Shown piece by piece: positions 1-6,045 of a stretch of 14,368 nt of DNA. Below the pieces are notes generated by a model that was given only the letters and a program-made list of their open reading frames with translations, did no database searches and was not told the DNA's origin. Origin of the DNA: an uncultured Gemmatimonadota bacterium (GTDB lineage: Bacteria > Gemmatimonadota > Gemmatimonadetes > Gemmatimonadales > GWC2-71-9); the NCBI GenBank assembly GCA_946480845.1, contig CAMLLJ010000046.1, forward strand, positions 1 to 14,368. Direction: 5' to 3'. Position numbers and translations under genes: made by a program. Every line of letters begins with the position of its first letter. The stretch's first letter is position 1.

Positions 1-477
1 GAGTGGGAGTACCGGCAGCGGGTGGAGACGGCGGTGGCGTTCCTGGAAGGGCGGACCATCCAGCCGATCGACCGCGTGGTGGCGGAGATGACAAAGGCGG
101 CCGCGGAAGCGCGCTTCGAGCTGGCGGCCCGGTGGCGCGAGCGCTTCGAGCAGCTCGAATGGCTGCTCGCGGCCACCAGCCGCGCGCGGTCGGCGCTGGA
201 CCTGCTCACGTTCGTGTATCGCGACTCCGGCGTCCGCGGGGACGATCGCGCGTACGTCGTGCGCCAGGGACTGGTACGCACCTCATATCCCTGGCCCGAG
301 ACCCCGATCGAACGGGAGGCGTTCCGCGCCGTCGTGGCCGATGAGCTGGCGCGCCCCCAGCCGATCTCCGGCGCGCTGCCACTCGACTCCGTGGATGAGA
401 TCCTGCTGGTGCACTCGTGGTTCCGGGTGCATCCGGAGGCGTTGCGGAAGACGACGGCGATGGAGGACTGGGCGTAG
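1..477 (+). CDS. UvrC-like nuclease, C-terminal part (5' end outside the window)
   Basis: The reading frame is open from base 1 and ends at a TAG at 475-477, so only the last 158 residues are visible. Visible residues about 5-60 resemble the linker and UVR (UvrB/UvrC interaction) domain of UvrC: a short FLEGR turn, then a long helical stretch with the pattern MTKAAAEARFELAARWRERF. The part after it does not look like the RNase H-like endonuclease domain of true UvrC. It ends in a compact segment with DDRAYVVRQG and ILLVHSWFRVHPEALRKT. This architecture recalls GIY-YIG nucleases of the UvrC/Cho-like group, in which a UVR motif follows the nuclease domain. The expected N-terminal GIY-YIG (or exonuclease plus GIY-YIG) domain would lie upstream, so that part is inference. 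A role in DNA repair is likely but not shown. The gene converges with the metallophosphoesterase gene across a strong inverted repeat. Confidence 0.65.
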   Translation, partial: EWEYRQRVETAVAFLEGRTIQPIDRVVAEMTKAAAEARFELAARWRERFEQLEWLLAATSRARSALDLLTFVYRDSGVRGDDRAYVVRQGLVRTSYPWPETPIEREAFRAVVADELARPQPISGALPLDSVDEILLVHSWFRVHPEALRKTTAMEDWA

Positions 478-486
478 CGGAGAGCA

Positions 487-570
487 GGGTCATCCCGAGC
501 GAAGCGAGGGATCTGCTCCACCGGTATCGAACCCGGGAAAGCAGATCCCTCGCTCCGCTCGGGATGACCC
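487..570. repeat. Near-perfect 30-bp inverted repeat between convergent genes
   Basis: The left arm is 487-516 and the right arm is 541-570, separated by a 24-base loop. The arms match at 29 of 30 positions; the single difference is the central A/G in GAGCGAAGCGAG versus GAGCGGAGCGAG. The arm core reads GTCATCCCGAGCGAAGCGAG, a motif I recall as a dispersed palindromic repeat in several environmental phyla, including Gemmatimonadota and Acidobacteriota. The repeat nearly fills the 95-bp gap between the stop of the UvrC-like gene and the stop of the metallophosphoesterase gene. An RNA from either strand would fold into a long hairpin, so it may act as a bidirectional terminator or mRNA-end stabiliser. 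No T-tract follows, so intrinsic termination of the classical type is not shown. Confidence 0.9.
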
Positions 571-572
571 CG

Positions 573-1055
573 CTACTCCTCCAGCAGCGGCACCAGCCTC
601 GCTCTCGGCGGTATCCCCGCCTCCAGCTCCATGATCCCCACCGACGGCAGCAGGCCGAACCTCGGCGGTCCTGCGCCGCCGGGATTCATCACGGTCACTA
701 CGACGTCCACCGTGGTGAGCAGCGGCCGGTGCGTATGCCCGAACACGATGATCTCGGCGTCGGGAAACGCGGCGTTGAGCTTCTCCGGCGTCGGCGATCC
801 GAGCTGGTCGCCGTGCGTCACGACGATATCGAACCCGTCCAGCCGGACTTTCGCCACCTGCGGCAGTCGGCCGCGCAGGTCCCAGCCGTCGGTATTCCCG
901 TAGACCGCGGTCACCGGCGCGATGGCCCCGAGCGCATCCAGCAGCTCGCCGCTGCCGACGTCGCCGCCGTGGAGGATATGGTCCACCTCGCGGAAGACGT
1001 CGAACACCTCGGGCCGGAGCAGGCCGTGCGTGTCGGAGATGATGCCGAGGCGCAT
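573..1055 (-). CDS. YfcE/MJ0936-family metallophosphoesterase
   Basis: The 160-residue protein has the complete set of calcineurin-like phosphoesterase metal motifs: DTH (D8, H10), GGD (D32), GNTD (N54, D56), THGD (H81) and GHTH (H107, H109). Its length and motif spacing fit the small YfcE/MJ0936 family of cytosolic two-metal (often Mn2+) phosphodiesterases. The natural substrate of this family is generally unknown. The ATG at 1055-1053 abuts the TAG stop of ubiX with no spacer base, so the gene is the last member of the quinone-biosynthesis operon and is probably translated by coupling. Whether it acts in quinone synthesis, for example on a phosphorylated prenyl or flavin intermediate, cannot be told from the sequence. 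No signal peptide or membrane segment is visible. Confidence 0.9.
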   Translation of the reverse strand: MRLGIISDTHGLLRPEVFDVFREVDHILHGGDVGSGELLDALGAIAPVTAVYGNTDGWDLRGRLPQVAKVRLDGFDIVVTHGDQLGSPTPEKLNAAFPDAEIIVFGHTHRPLLTTVDVVVTVMNPGGAGPPRFGLLPSVGIMELEAGIPPRARLVPLLEE

Positions 1056-1652
1056 CTATGTCCCGGCGCCCCCGCCCCACCGCGCGCCGATCTCGATGGG
1101 CAGGCCGAGCTGGTCGAGCACCCGCTGCACGACGAAGTCCACCAGCTCGCTCACCTGGCCCGGCCGGTGGTAGAACCCGGGCGCCGCGGGCAGCACGGTG
1201 GCGCCGGCCTCGGCGCAGAGCACCATGTTCCTGAGGTGCACCAGCGACAGCGGCGTCTCCCGCGGCACCAGGACGAGCTTCCGGCCCTCCTTGAGCGTCA
1301 CGTCGGCCGCGCGCTCGATGAGGGAGCGGCTGGTGCCGTGCGCGACTGCCGCGAGCGTGCCCATGGAACAGGGGCAGATGACCATCCCCGCCGTGCGCTG
1401 AGAGCCGGAGGCCGGCTTCGCGCCGCGGTCGCCGTCGGGGAACAGCGTGACGGACTTCCAGTCCCCGCCCGTGGCCGCGCGGAGCGCATCGGTGTCCGCG
1501 ATCCCGCACTCCTCCGCCAGCAGGCGCATGCCGTGCCCCGACACCATGAGCCAGACGGGCGCCTGCGCACGCGCCAGCACCTCGAGCAGCCGCACCGCAT
1601 AGGGCGCCCCGCTCGCGCCGGTGATGGCGAGGACGACCGGCAGGTCGCTCAC
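1056..1652 (-). CDS. ubiX: UbiX-family flavin prenyltransferase
   Basis: The 198-residue protein matches the UbiX/Pad1 family in length and motifs. It has an N-terminal FMN-binding loop ITGASGAPYAVRLLE (residues 10-24), the CPCSMGTLAAVAHG segment (93-106), and the block LVPRETPLSLVHLRNM (128-143). UbiX joins a dimethylallyl group to FMN to make prenyl-FMN, the cofactor of UbiD-type decarboxylases, and a UbiD gene lies two genes upstream. The GTG at 1652-1650 is chosen as start because it gives the family-typical N-terminus and overlaps the UbiA stop as GTGA. The open frame continues further upstream only as an alternative frame of ubiA. The protein should be cytosolic. In futalosine-type menaquinone makers the equivalent protein is named MqnM. 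Confidence 0.95.
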   Translation of the reverse strand: MSDLPVVLAITGASGAPYAVRLLEVLARAQAPVWLMVSGHGMRLLAEECGIADTDALRAATGGDWKSVTLFPDGDRGAKPASGSQRTAGMVICPCSMGTLAAVAHGTSRSLIERAADVTLKEGRKLVLVPRETPLSLVHLRNMVLCAEAGATVLPAAPGFYHRPGQVSELVDFVVQRVLDQLGLPIEIGARWGGGAGT

Positions 1653-2539
1653 GCGAGCCGGTCGGCGAGGGCGAAGGCGAACACGGTCACGCTCATGACT
1701 CCGTTCATGGTGAAGAAGGCCGCATCGAGCCGCTCGAGCCGGCCCGGCGCGACCAGCCGGTGCTCGTAGACCAGCACGGCGGCGGCGACGGCAAGCCCCA
1801 CGAAGTACCAGAGCCCGAAGCCGGCACCCCAGCCGAACAGCGCAAGCGCGGGAATGGTGAGCCCGTGCAGCAGCTTGGCCACGAAGATCGCGCGGCGCTG
1901 GCCCAGCTTCACCACGGCGCTGTGCAGTCCCGCCCCCCGGTCGAAGCCCTCGTCCGGCAGCGCGTAGAACATGTCGAATCCGGCAACCCATGTCGCGACG
2001 CCCGCGCTCACCGCGAGCAGGAGCCAGCCCGGGTCACTCCAGGCGCCCGTCACGGCCAGGTACCCGCCCACCGGCGCGATGGCGAGGCTCAGGCCCAGCC
2101 AGAGGTGCGGCCACGAGGTGAACCGCTTGCTCAGGCTGTAGAGCAGCACCCACCCCAGGGCCACCGGGCTGAGCAGCGCGCAGAGCGGGTTGAGGAGGCC
2201 GGCCGCGACGAGGAAGAGGAACGACGCCACCACCACCGAGGCCCATGCCTGCCCCAGCGTGAGCGTCCCCCGCGGCAGCTCGCGCATGCTGGTGCGCGGG
2301 TTGGCCTTGTCGTGCTCGCGGTCCACGATCCGGTTGAACCCCATTGCCGCCCAGCGCGCCGCGGAAAAGGCGAGGACCACGAGCACGACGGTGCGCAGGG
2401 TCACCGGCGCCACGAACGACCCGGCGAGCACGCCGAGCAGCGCGAAGGGCAGCGCGAAGAGGGTGTGCGGCAGCTTCACGAAGTTGACGTAGCGGACGAG
2501 CAGCGATCCGCCGCCGAAGGTCTGCCCTTCCCGCGTCAC
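1649..2539 (-). CDS. ubiA: UbiA-family aromatic prenyltransferase
   Basis: The 296-residue polytopic membrane protein has both Asp-rich motifs of UbiA prenyltransferases. The first is NRIVDREHD (N69, D73, D77). The second is the block around FYALPDEGFDRGAGLHS (D196, D200). These residues bind Mg-diphosphate of the polyprenyl donor. Hydrophobic segments fill most of the rest, as expected for the usual eight to nine helices. The enzyme attaches a polyprenyl tail to an aromatic acid in the membrane, either 4-hydroxybenzoate (UbiA) or 1,4-dihydroxy-6-naphthoate (MqnP). Sequence motifs alone do not separate these. The GTG at 2539-2537 overlaps the UbiD stop as GTGA, and the stop in turn overlaps the UbiX GTG. 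A longer open frame exists upstream but lies inside ubiD. Confidence 0.95.
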   Translation of the reverse strand: MTREGQTFGGGSLLVRYVNFVKLPHTLFALPFALLGVLAGSFVAPVTLRTVVLVVLAFSAARWAAMGFNRIVDREHDKANPRTSMRELPRGTLTLGQAWASVVVASFLFLVAAGLLNPLCALLSPVALGWVLLYSLSKRFTSWPHLWLGLSLAIAPVGGYLAVTGAWSDPGWLLLAVSAGVATWVAGFDMFYALPDEGFDRGAGLHSAVVKLGQRRAIFVAKLLHGLTIPALALFGWGAGFGLWYFVGLAVAAAVLVYEHRLVAPGRLERLDAAFFTMNGVMSVTVFAFALADRLA

Positions 2540-4011
2540 CTGATCCCCAGCTTCGGCCACATCTCGTCCACCCGCGCCCGCGTCTCCGGGTCCATCTCGA
2601 TCCGGTCGGGCCATTCGCGCGTGAAGCCCTCCTCGGGCCACTTGCGCGTCCCGTCGATCCCCATCTTGCTGCCATAGGTGAATGCGCGCGAGGCGTGGTC
2701 GAGCACGTCCACCGGCCCCATGGTGAACCGCGTGTCCCGCTCGGGGTCGATGTTGTTGAGCGCCACCCACCACGCTTCGTCGGGATTGCGGACGTCCACT
2801 TCCTTGTCCACCACGACCAGCACCTTGGCGAGCGACATCAGCCCCTGCCCCCACAGCGCGTTCATCACTTTCTGCGCCTGGCCCGGGTACTGCTTGTCGA
2901 TCGAGACGAAGACCAGGTTGTGGAAGATGCCCGGCGCCGGCATGTGGTAGTCCACGATCTCCGGCACCGTGAGCTTGAGCAGGGGGAGGAAGATCCGCTC
3001 CGTGGCGTGGCCGAGGTAGTAGTCCTCCATGGGCGGCCGGCCCACCAGGGTCGCCGGGTAGACCGGGTCGCGCCGCATGGTGATGGCGGTGACGTGCACC
3101 TTCGGATAGTAGTCGGCGAGCGAGTAGAACCCGGTGTGGTCGCCGAAGGGCCCTTCGAGCACCAGCTCCTCCGCCGGGTCGATGTACCCTTCGATGACCA
3201 TCTCGGCCTCGGCCGGCACCTCGAGCTCGGCGGTGACGGCACGCGCCAGCTCGACCGGCGACTTCCGCAGGAACCCCGCGAAGATGAACTCGTCGATCGT
3301 CGGCGGGAGCGGCGCCGAGCCCGAGTAGATGCTCGCGGGATCGCCGCCGAGGGCGATGACGACCGGCATCCGCTCGCCGCGGGACGCCATCTCCCGCCAG
3401 TGCGCGGCGCCGACCTTGTGGCGCTGCCAGTGCATCGCCAGCGTGTCCCGCCCGAGCACCTGGATCCGGTACATCCCCACGTTCCGGGTGCCGCGCACCG
3501 GATCGGTGGTGATCACCATCGGCAGGGTGATGTAGGGGCCGCCGTCGCCGGGCCAGGTGGTGAGGAACGGAATGCGCCCGAGGTCGATCTCGTCCCCGCG
3601 CAGGACGACCTCCTGGCACGGGGGCCGCCCGCCCTTCACCCTGGGCGGGAACTTGGCCACCTCGGCGAGCCGGGGCAGCATGGCGAGCTTGCCGAACAGC
3701 CCCTCGGGCACCTTCAGGTTGAGCAGGTCGGAGATCCGGTCACCGGCGTCGTCGAGCTTCTCGACGCCGAGGGCCAGGCACATGCGCCGCATCGAGCCGA
3801 AGAGGTTGATCGCCACCGGCCACTCGCTCCGGCGCCCGTCGTCGAGCAGGACGTGCTCGAAGAGGAGGGCAGGCCCGCCGCCGGGGCTCTTCATGCACCG
3901 GTCGGCGATCTCCGCGATCTCGAGCCGCGCTCGCACCGGGTGACTGACCCGCACCAGCTCGCCGTTGCGGTCGATCGCGGCGATGAAGTCGCGCAGGCTG
4001 TCGAGGGCCAT
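2536..4011 (-). CDS. ubiD: UbiD-family prenyl-FMN-dependent decarboxylase
   Basis: The 491-residue protein is close to the length of E. coli UbiD (just under 500 residues). It carries the family core: RNVGMYRIQVLGRDTLAMHW (176-195), which contributes the prenyl-FMN and metal site, and EGPFGDHTGFYS (286-297), which holds the catalytic Glu/Asp. The enzyme removes the ring carboxylate after prenylation and depends on prenyl-FMN from the UbiX two genes downstream. It should be cytosolic or membrane-associated. The ATG at 4011-4009 overlaps the TAA of ubiE by one base (TAATG). The substrate could be 3-polyprenyl-4-hydroxybenzoate or the prenylated dihydroxynaphthoate of the futalosine pathway (MqnL). 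I favour the latter from organism type, not from residues. Confidence 0.95.
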   Translation of the reverse strand: MALDSLRDFIAAIDRNGELVRVSHPVRARLEIAEIADRCMKSPGGGPALLFEHVLLDDGRRSEWPVAINLFGSMRRMCLALGVEKLDDAGDRISDLLNLKVPEGLFGKLAMLPRLAEVAKFPPRVKGGRPPCQEVVLRGDEIDLGRIPFLTTWPGDGGPYITLPMVITTDPVRGTRNVGMYRIQVLGRDTLAMHWQRHKVGAAHWREMASRGERMPVVIALGGDPASIYSGSAPLPPTIDEFIFAGFLRKSPVELARAVTAELEVPAEAEMVIEGYIDPAEELVLEGPFGDHTGFYSLADYYPKVHVTAITMRRDPVYPATLVGRPPMEDYYLGHATERIFLPLLKLTVPEIVDYHMPAPGIFHNLVFVSIDKQYPGQAQKVMNALWGQGLMSLAKVLVVVDKEVDVRNPDEAWWVALNNIDPERDTRFTMGPVDVLDHASRAFTYGSKMGIDGTRKWPEEGFTREWPDRIEMDPETRARVDEMWPKLGIR

Positions 4012-4739
4012 TATGGTTTCGTCCCCACGTGCATGGCGGTGACGCCCCCGAGGAAGCGGGTGAAGCGCACGCCGGAAAAGCCGGCGGCCTCCATCCGGCG
4101 CGCGAGCGCCGGCGGCTCGGGAAAGACGCGCGCCGACTCTGGAAGCCAGTCATACGCGGTCGTATGTTTCGAGACCACCCTGCCAATCCGCGGCAGCACG
4201 TGCTCGAAGTAGCCCAGGTAGAGGCTCCGGAACGGCTCGCTCGGCGGCGTGCTCATCTCCAGGACCACGAGGCGCGCGCCGGGCCGGAGCACGCGCAGCG
4301 CCTCGCGCAGGCCGGCATCGAGGTCGGCGAGGTTGCGCATGCCCCAGCCGACCAGCGCGCCGTCGAACTGCGCGTCGGGAAAGGGGAGCTGCAGCGCGTC
4401 CCCCGTCACCGGCGTCACCCGCTCCGACTTGTGGCGGCCCAGCTTGAGCATGGGCAGGACGAAGTCCGCGGCGATGACGCGGCCGCGGAAGCCGGGCTGC
4501 CTCCCCAGGATCGCCCCGAAGTCGAGGGTGCCGGCACAGAGGTCCAGGTACGTCCCCATGGGAGCGCGCTCCCAGTCGAGCTGCTCCACGGACTTGCGGC
4601 GCCAGCGCAGGTCGAGCCGCATGCTGATGATACGGTTGAGCCGGTCGTACGTGGGGGCGATGGCGGTGAACATCTCGCGCACGTAGGTGCGCTTGTCCGC
4701 ACCGCCGGAAACCGGTAACTCTTGATTTGAGGCGAACAT
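4011..4739 (-). CDS. ubiE: UbiE/MenG-type quinone C-methyltransferase
   Basis: The 242-residue protein is a class I SAM-dependent methyltransferase. It has motif I LDLCAGTLDF (65-74), GDALQLPFPD (113-122), GMRNLADLDAGLRE (133-146) and VLEMSTP (159-165), plus the N-terminal MFTAIAPTYDRLNRIIS typical of UbiE/MenG (residues 23-39). It would methylate demethylmenaquinone or its ubiquinone-type counterpart as the last ring modification. It is the first gene of the leftward operon. The ATG at 4739 is chosen because it gives the family N-terminus. No good Shine-Dalgarno is seen in front of it, and a TACATT element ends 8 bases upstream, so a leaderless or short-leader mRNA is possible. The open frame extending further upstream runs through the opposite-strand sigma gene and is an artefact. 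Confidence 0.95.
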   Translation of the reverse strand: MFASNQELPVSGGADKRTYVREMFTAIAPTYDRLNRIISMRLDLRWRRKSVEQLDWERAPMGTYLDLCAGTLDFGAILGRQPGFRGRVIAADFVLPMLKLGRHKSERVTPVTGDALQLPFPDAQFDGALVGWGMRNLADLDAGLREALRVLRPGARLVVLEMSTPPSEPFRSLYLGYFEHVLPRIGRVVSKHTTAYDWLPESARVFPEPPALARRMEAAGFSGVRFTRFLGGVTAMHVGTKP

Positions 4740-4747
4740 AGGCGCGG

Positions 4748-4777
4748 AATGTAGTCCCCCGGCGACTCCGGCCGCAA
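4748..4777 (-). promoter_or_regulatory. Candidate promoter of the quinone operon
   Basis: On the minus strand TTGCGG (4777-4772) is followed after 18 bases by TACATT (4753-4748). TACATT matches the sigma-70 -10 consensus at 4 of 6 positions and TTGCGG matches the -35 at 3 of 6. The -10 lies 8 bases in front of the ubiE ATG, an arrangement known from leaderless transcripts. It sits in the 54-bp gap shared with the divergent sigma-factor gene. The match is weak and the call rests on position as much as on sequence. Confidence 0.3.
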
Positions 4778-4793
4778 GCGCGGCGGCGGTTCG

Positions 4794-5399
4794 GTGAGCG
4801 AGCGGCGCGAAGGCCTGTCGGCTGCCACCGACCAGGAGATCGTCGCCCTCGCGCGCGCCGGGCACGAGCCCGCCTATCGCGAGCTGATCCGCCGCTACGA
4901 GCGCCCGCTCTTCTCGCTGGTCTTCCGCATGGTCCGCGACCGCGAGCTGGCCGAGGACCTGGCGCAGGAGACCTTCGTCAAGGCGCTGAACGCCCTCGAT
5001 TCGTACCGCCCCGAATTCAAGTTCTCGTCCTGGATCTTCAAGATCGCCAACAATGCCGCCATCGATCACCTGCGCCGGCGGGAGCTGGACACGCTCTCGC
5101 TCGACGGGTCGCCTCACGCCGAGACGCCGGAGGCGATCGAGGCGACCGCGCTGCAGATCGGGAACCGGGGGGAGTCTCCGCTCGACGCCGTCGAGGCCAA
5201 GGAGCTGGGGGGCGAAATCGAGCGCGCGATCGGGCTGCTCCGGCCCGAGTACCGGTCGTGCATCCTGCTCCGCCATGTCGAGGGCCGGGCCTACGAGGAG
5301 ATCGCGGAAATCCTCAATCTCCCGCTGGGCACCGTGAAGACCTACATCCACCGCGCGCGCAACGAGTTGCGGCAAGCGCTCGCGCATCTCCGAGAGTGA
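4794..5399 (+). CDS. ECF (group 4) RNA polymerase sigma factor, RpoE-like
   Basis: The 201-residue protein has the two ECF domains and nothing more. Region 2 is at about 27-94, with the core-binding and -10-reading segment around RELAEDLAQETFVKALNAL and FSSWIFKIANNAAIDHLRRR. Region 4 is at about 140-193, with LPLGTVKTYIHRARNELRQAL as the -35-reading helix-turn-helix. A short linker (about 100-138) joins them. It would direct RNA polymerase to a specific stress regulon when released by the anti-sigma factor encoded 37 bp downstream. The GTG at 4794 is the start that gives a full region 2 and lies in the divergent gap to ubiE; the Shine-Dalgarno is poor. ECF factors usually activate their own operon, but no convincing autoregulatory promoter was identified. 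Confidence 0.95.
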   Translation: MSERREGLSAATDQEIVALARAGHEPAYRELIRRYERPLFSLVFRMVRDRELAEDLAQETFVKALNALDSYRPEFKFSSWIFKIANNAAIDHLRRRELDTLSLDGSPHAETPEAIEATALQIGNRGESPLDAVEAKELGGEIERAIGLLRPEYRSCILLRHVEGRAYEEIAEILNLPLGTVKTYIHRARNELRQALAHLRE

Positions 5400-5436
5400 A
5401 ACCTTCAATCCCGGGCCCCCGTAGGAGGGTTCAATC

Positions 5437-6045
5437 ATGACGCGGCCTGCCGACTTCCACCTGTCGCCCGACGACATCGACGCGCTCCTCGCCAACGACG
5501 CGCGCGATCATGCGCACGCCCACCTCACGGCCTGCGCCGGCTGCGCCGCGCGCTACGCGGCGGAGCGTGAGGTCGTCGAGCGGCTCGCCCTGCTGCCGCT
5601 GGTTTCGCCCGCGCCGGACTTCGCGGAGCGGGTCATGGCGCGGGTGGCGCTCCCCGATCCGTTCGCGCTCCACGCGCTGGGCGGCAGCCGGCGCAGGCTC
5701 TTCGCGTCCCGGCGGGGGCTCGCGGCCGCGGCCTCGGTGGTGCTGGTCCTCGGCGCAGCCATGGCGGCGAGCATCGTCTGGAGCCTCGGCAACCGCGAGA
5801 CGCTCGCGGCCGCGGGAACCTGGCTCGGCAACGAGGCGGTGAGCTGGCTCTGGCTTGCCGTCCGCGGCGCGGCCTCCAACCTGATGGAGCAGCCCTGGTA
5901 CGACCGGGCGCGCGGGCTGCTCGGGGCGCCGGCGCGCGTCGCCGCGATCTCGGCGGCGGCGTCGCTCGCCTATCTCGGCGGCGTGCTCGTGCTGCGGCGG
6001 CTGATGGCCCTTCCGCGCACGGGGGTCGCCCATGCGCACGCCTAG
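5437..6045 (+). CDS. Zinc-finger membrane anti-sigma factor
   Basis: The 202-residue protein begins with a ZAS-type (zf-HC2) anti-sigma domain containing HLTACAGC (H29, C33, C36), the HxxxCxxC zinc motif. An amphipathic linker follows, then a strong transmembrane helix at about 94-117, a stretch of about 48 residues predicted outside, and a second hydrophobic segment at about 166-186. The N-terminal domain should hold the adjacent sigma factor at the membrane, and the extracytoplasmic loop may receive the signal. The start is well supported: AGGAGGG at 5423-5429 lies 7 bases before the ATG. The 3' end overlaps the next gene by 14 bases. The histidine-rich N-terminus and the HAHA end are notable but of unknown meaning. 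Confidence 0.85.
   Translation: MTRPADFHLSPDDIDALLANDARDHAHAHLTACAGCAARYAAEREVVERLALLPLVSPAPDFAERVMARVALPDPFALHALGGSRRRLFASRRGLAAAASVVLVLGAAMAASIVWSLGNRETLAAAGTWLGNEAVSWLWLAVRGAASNLMEQPWYDRARGLLGAPARVAAISAAASLAYLGGVLVLRRLMALPRTGVAHAHA

Noticed and set aside
417..1769. Plus-strand 450-codon frame starting in the UvrC-like gene and crossing the palindrome
   Set aside because: It translates the repeat itself into a peptide and then runs antisense to the phosphoesterase and ubiX; no domain is seen.
1760..4212. Long plus-strand open frames opposite ubiA and ubiD (up to 505 codons)
   Set aside because: They mirror the codon bias of the GC-rich minus-strand genes, have His/Arg/Gly-rich composition with no recognisable domain, and the opposite strand carries unmistakable UbiA and UbiD motifs.
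4707..4740. GGAAAC as a possible ECF -35 element for autoregulation of the sigma operon
   Set aside because: GGAAAC at 4707-4712 resembles ECF -35 boxes, but no convincing -10 follows at 16-17 bases and the position inside ubiE is unverified.
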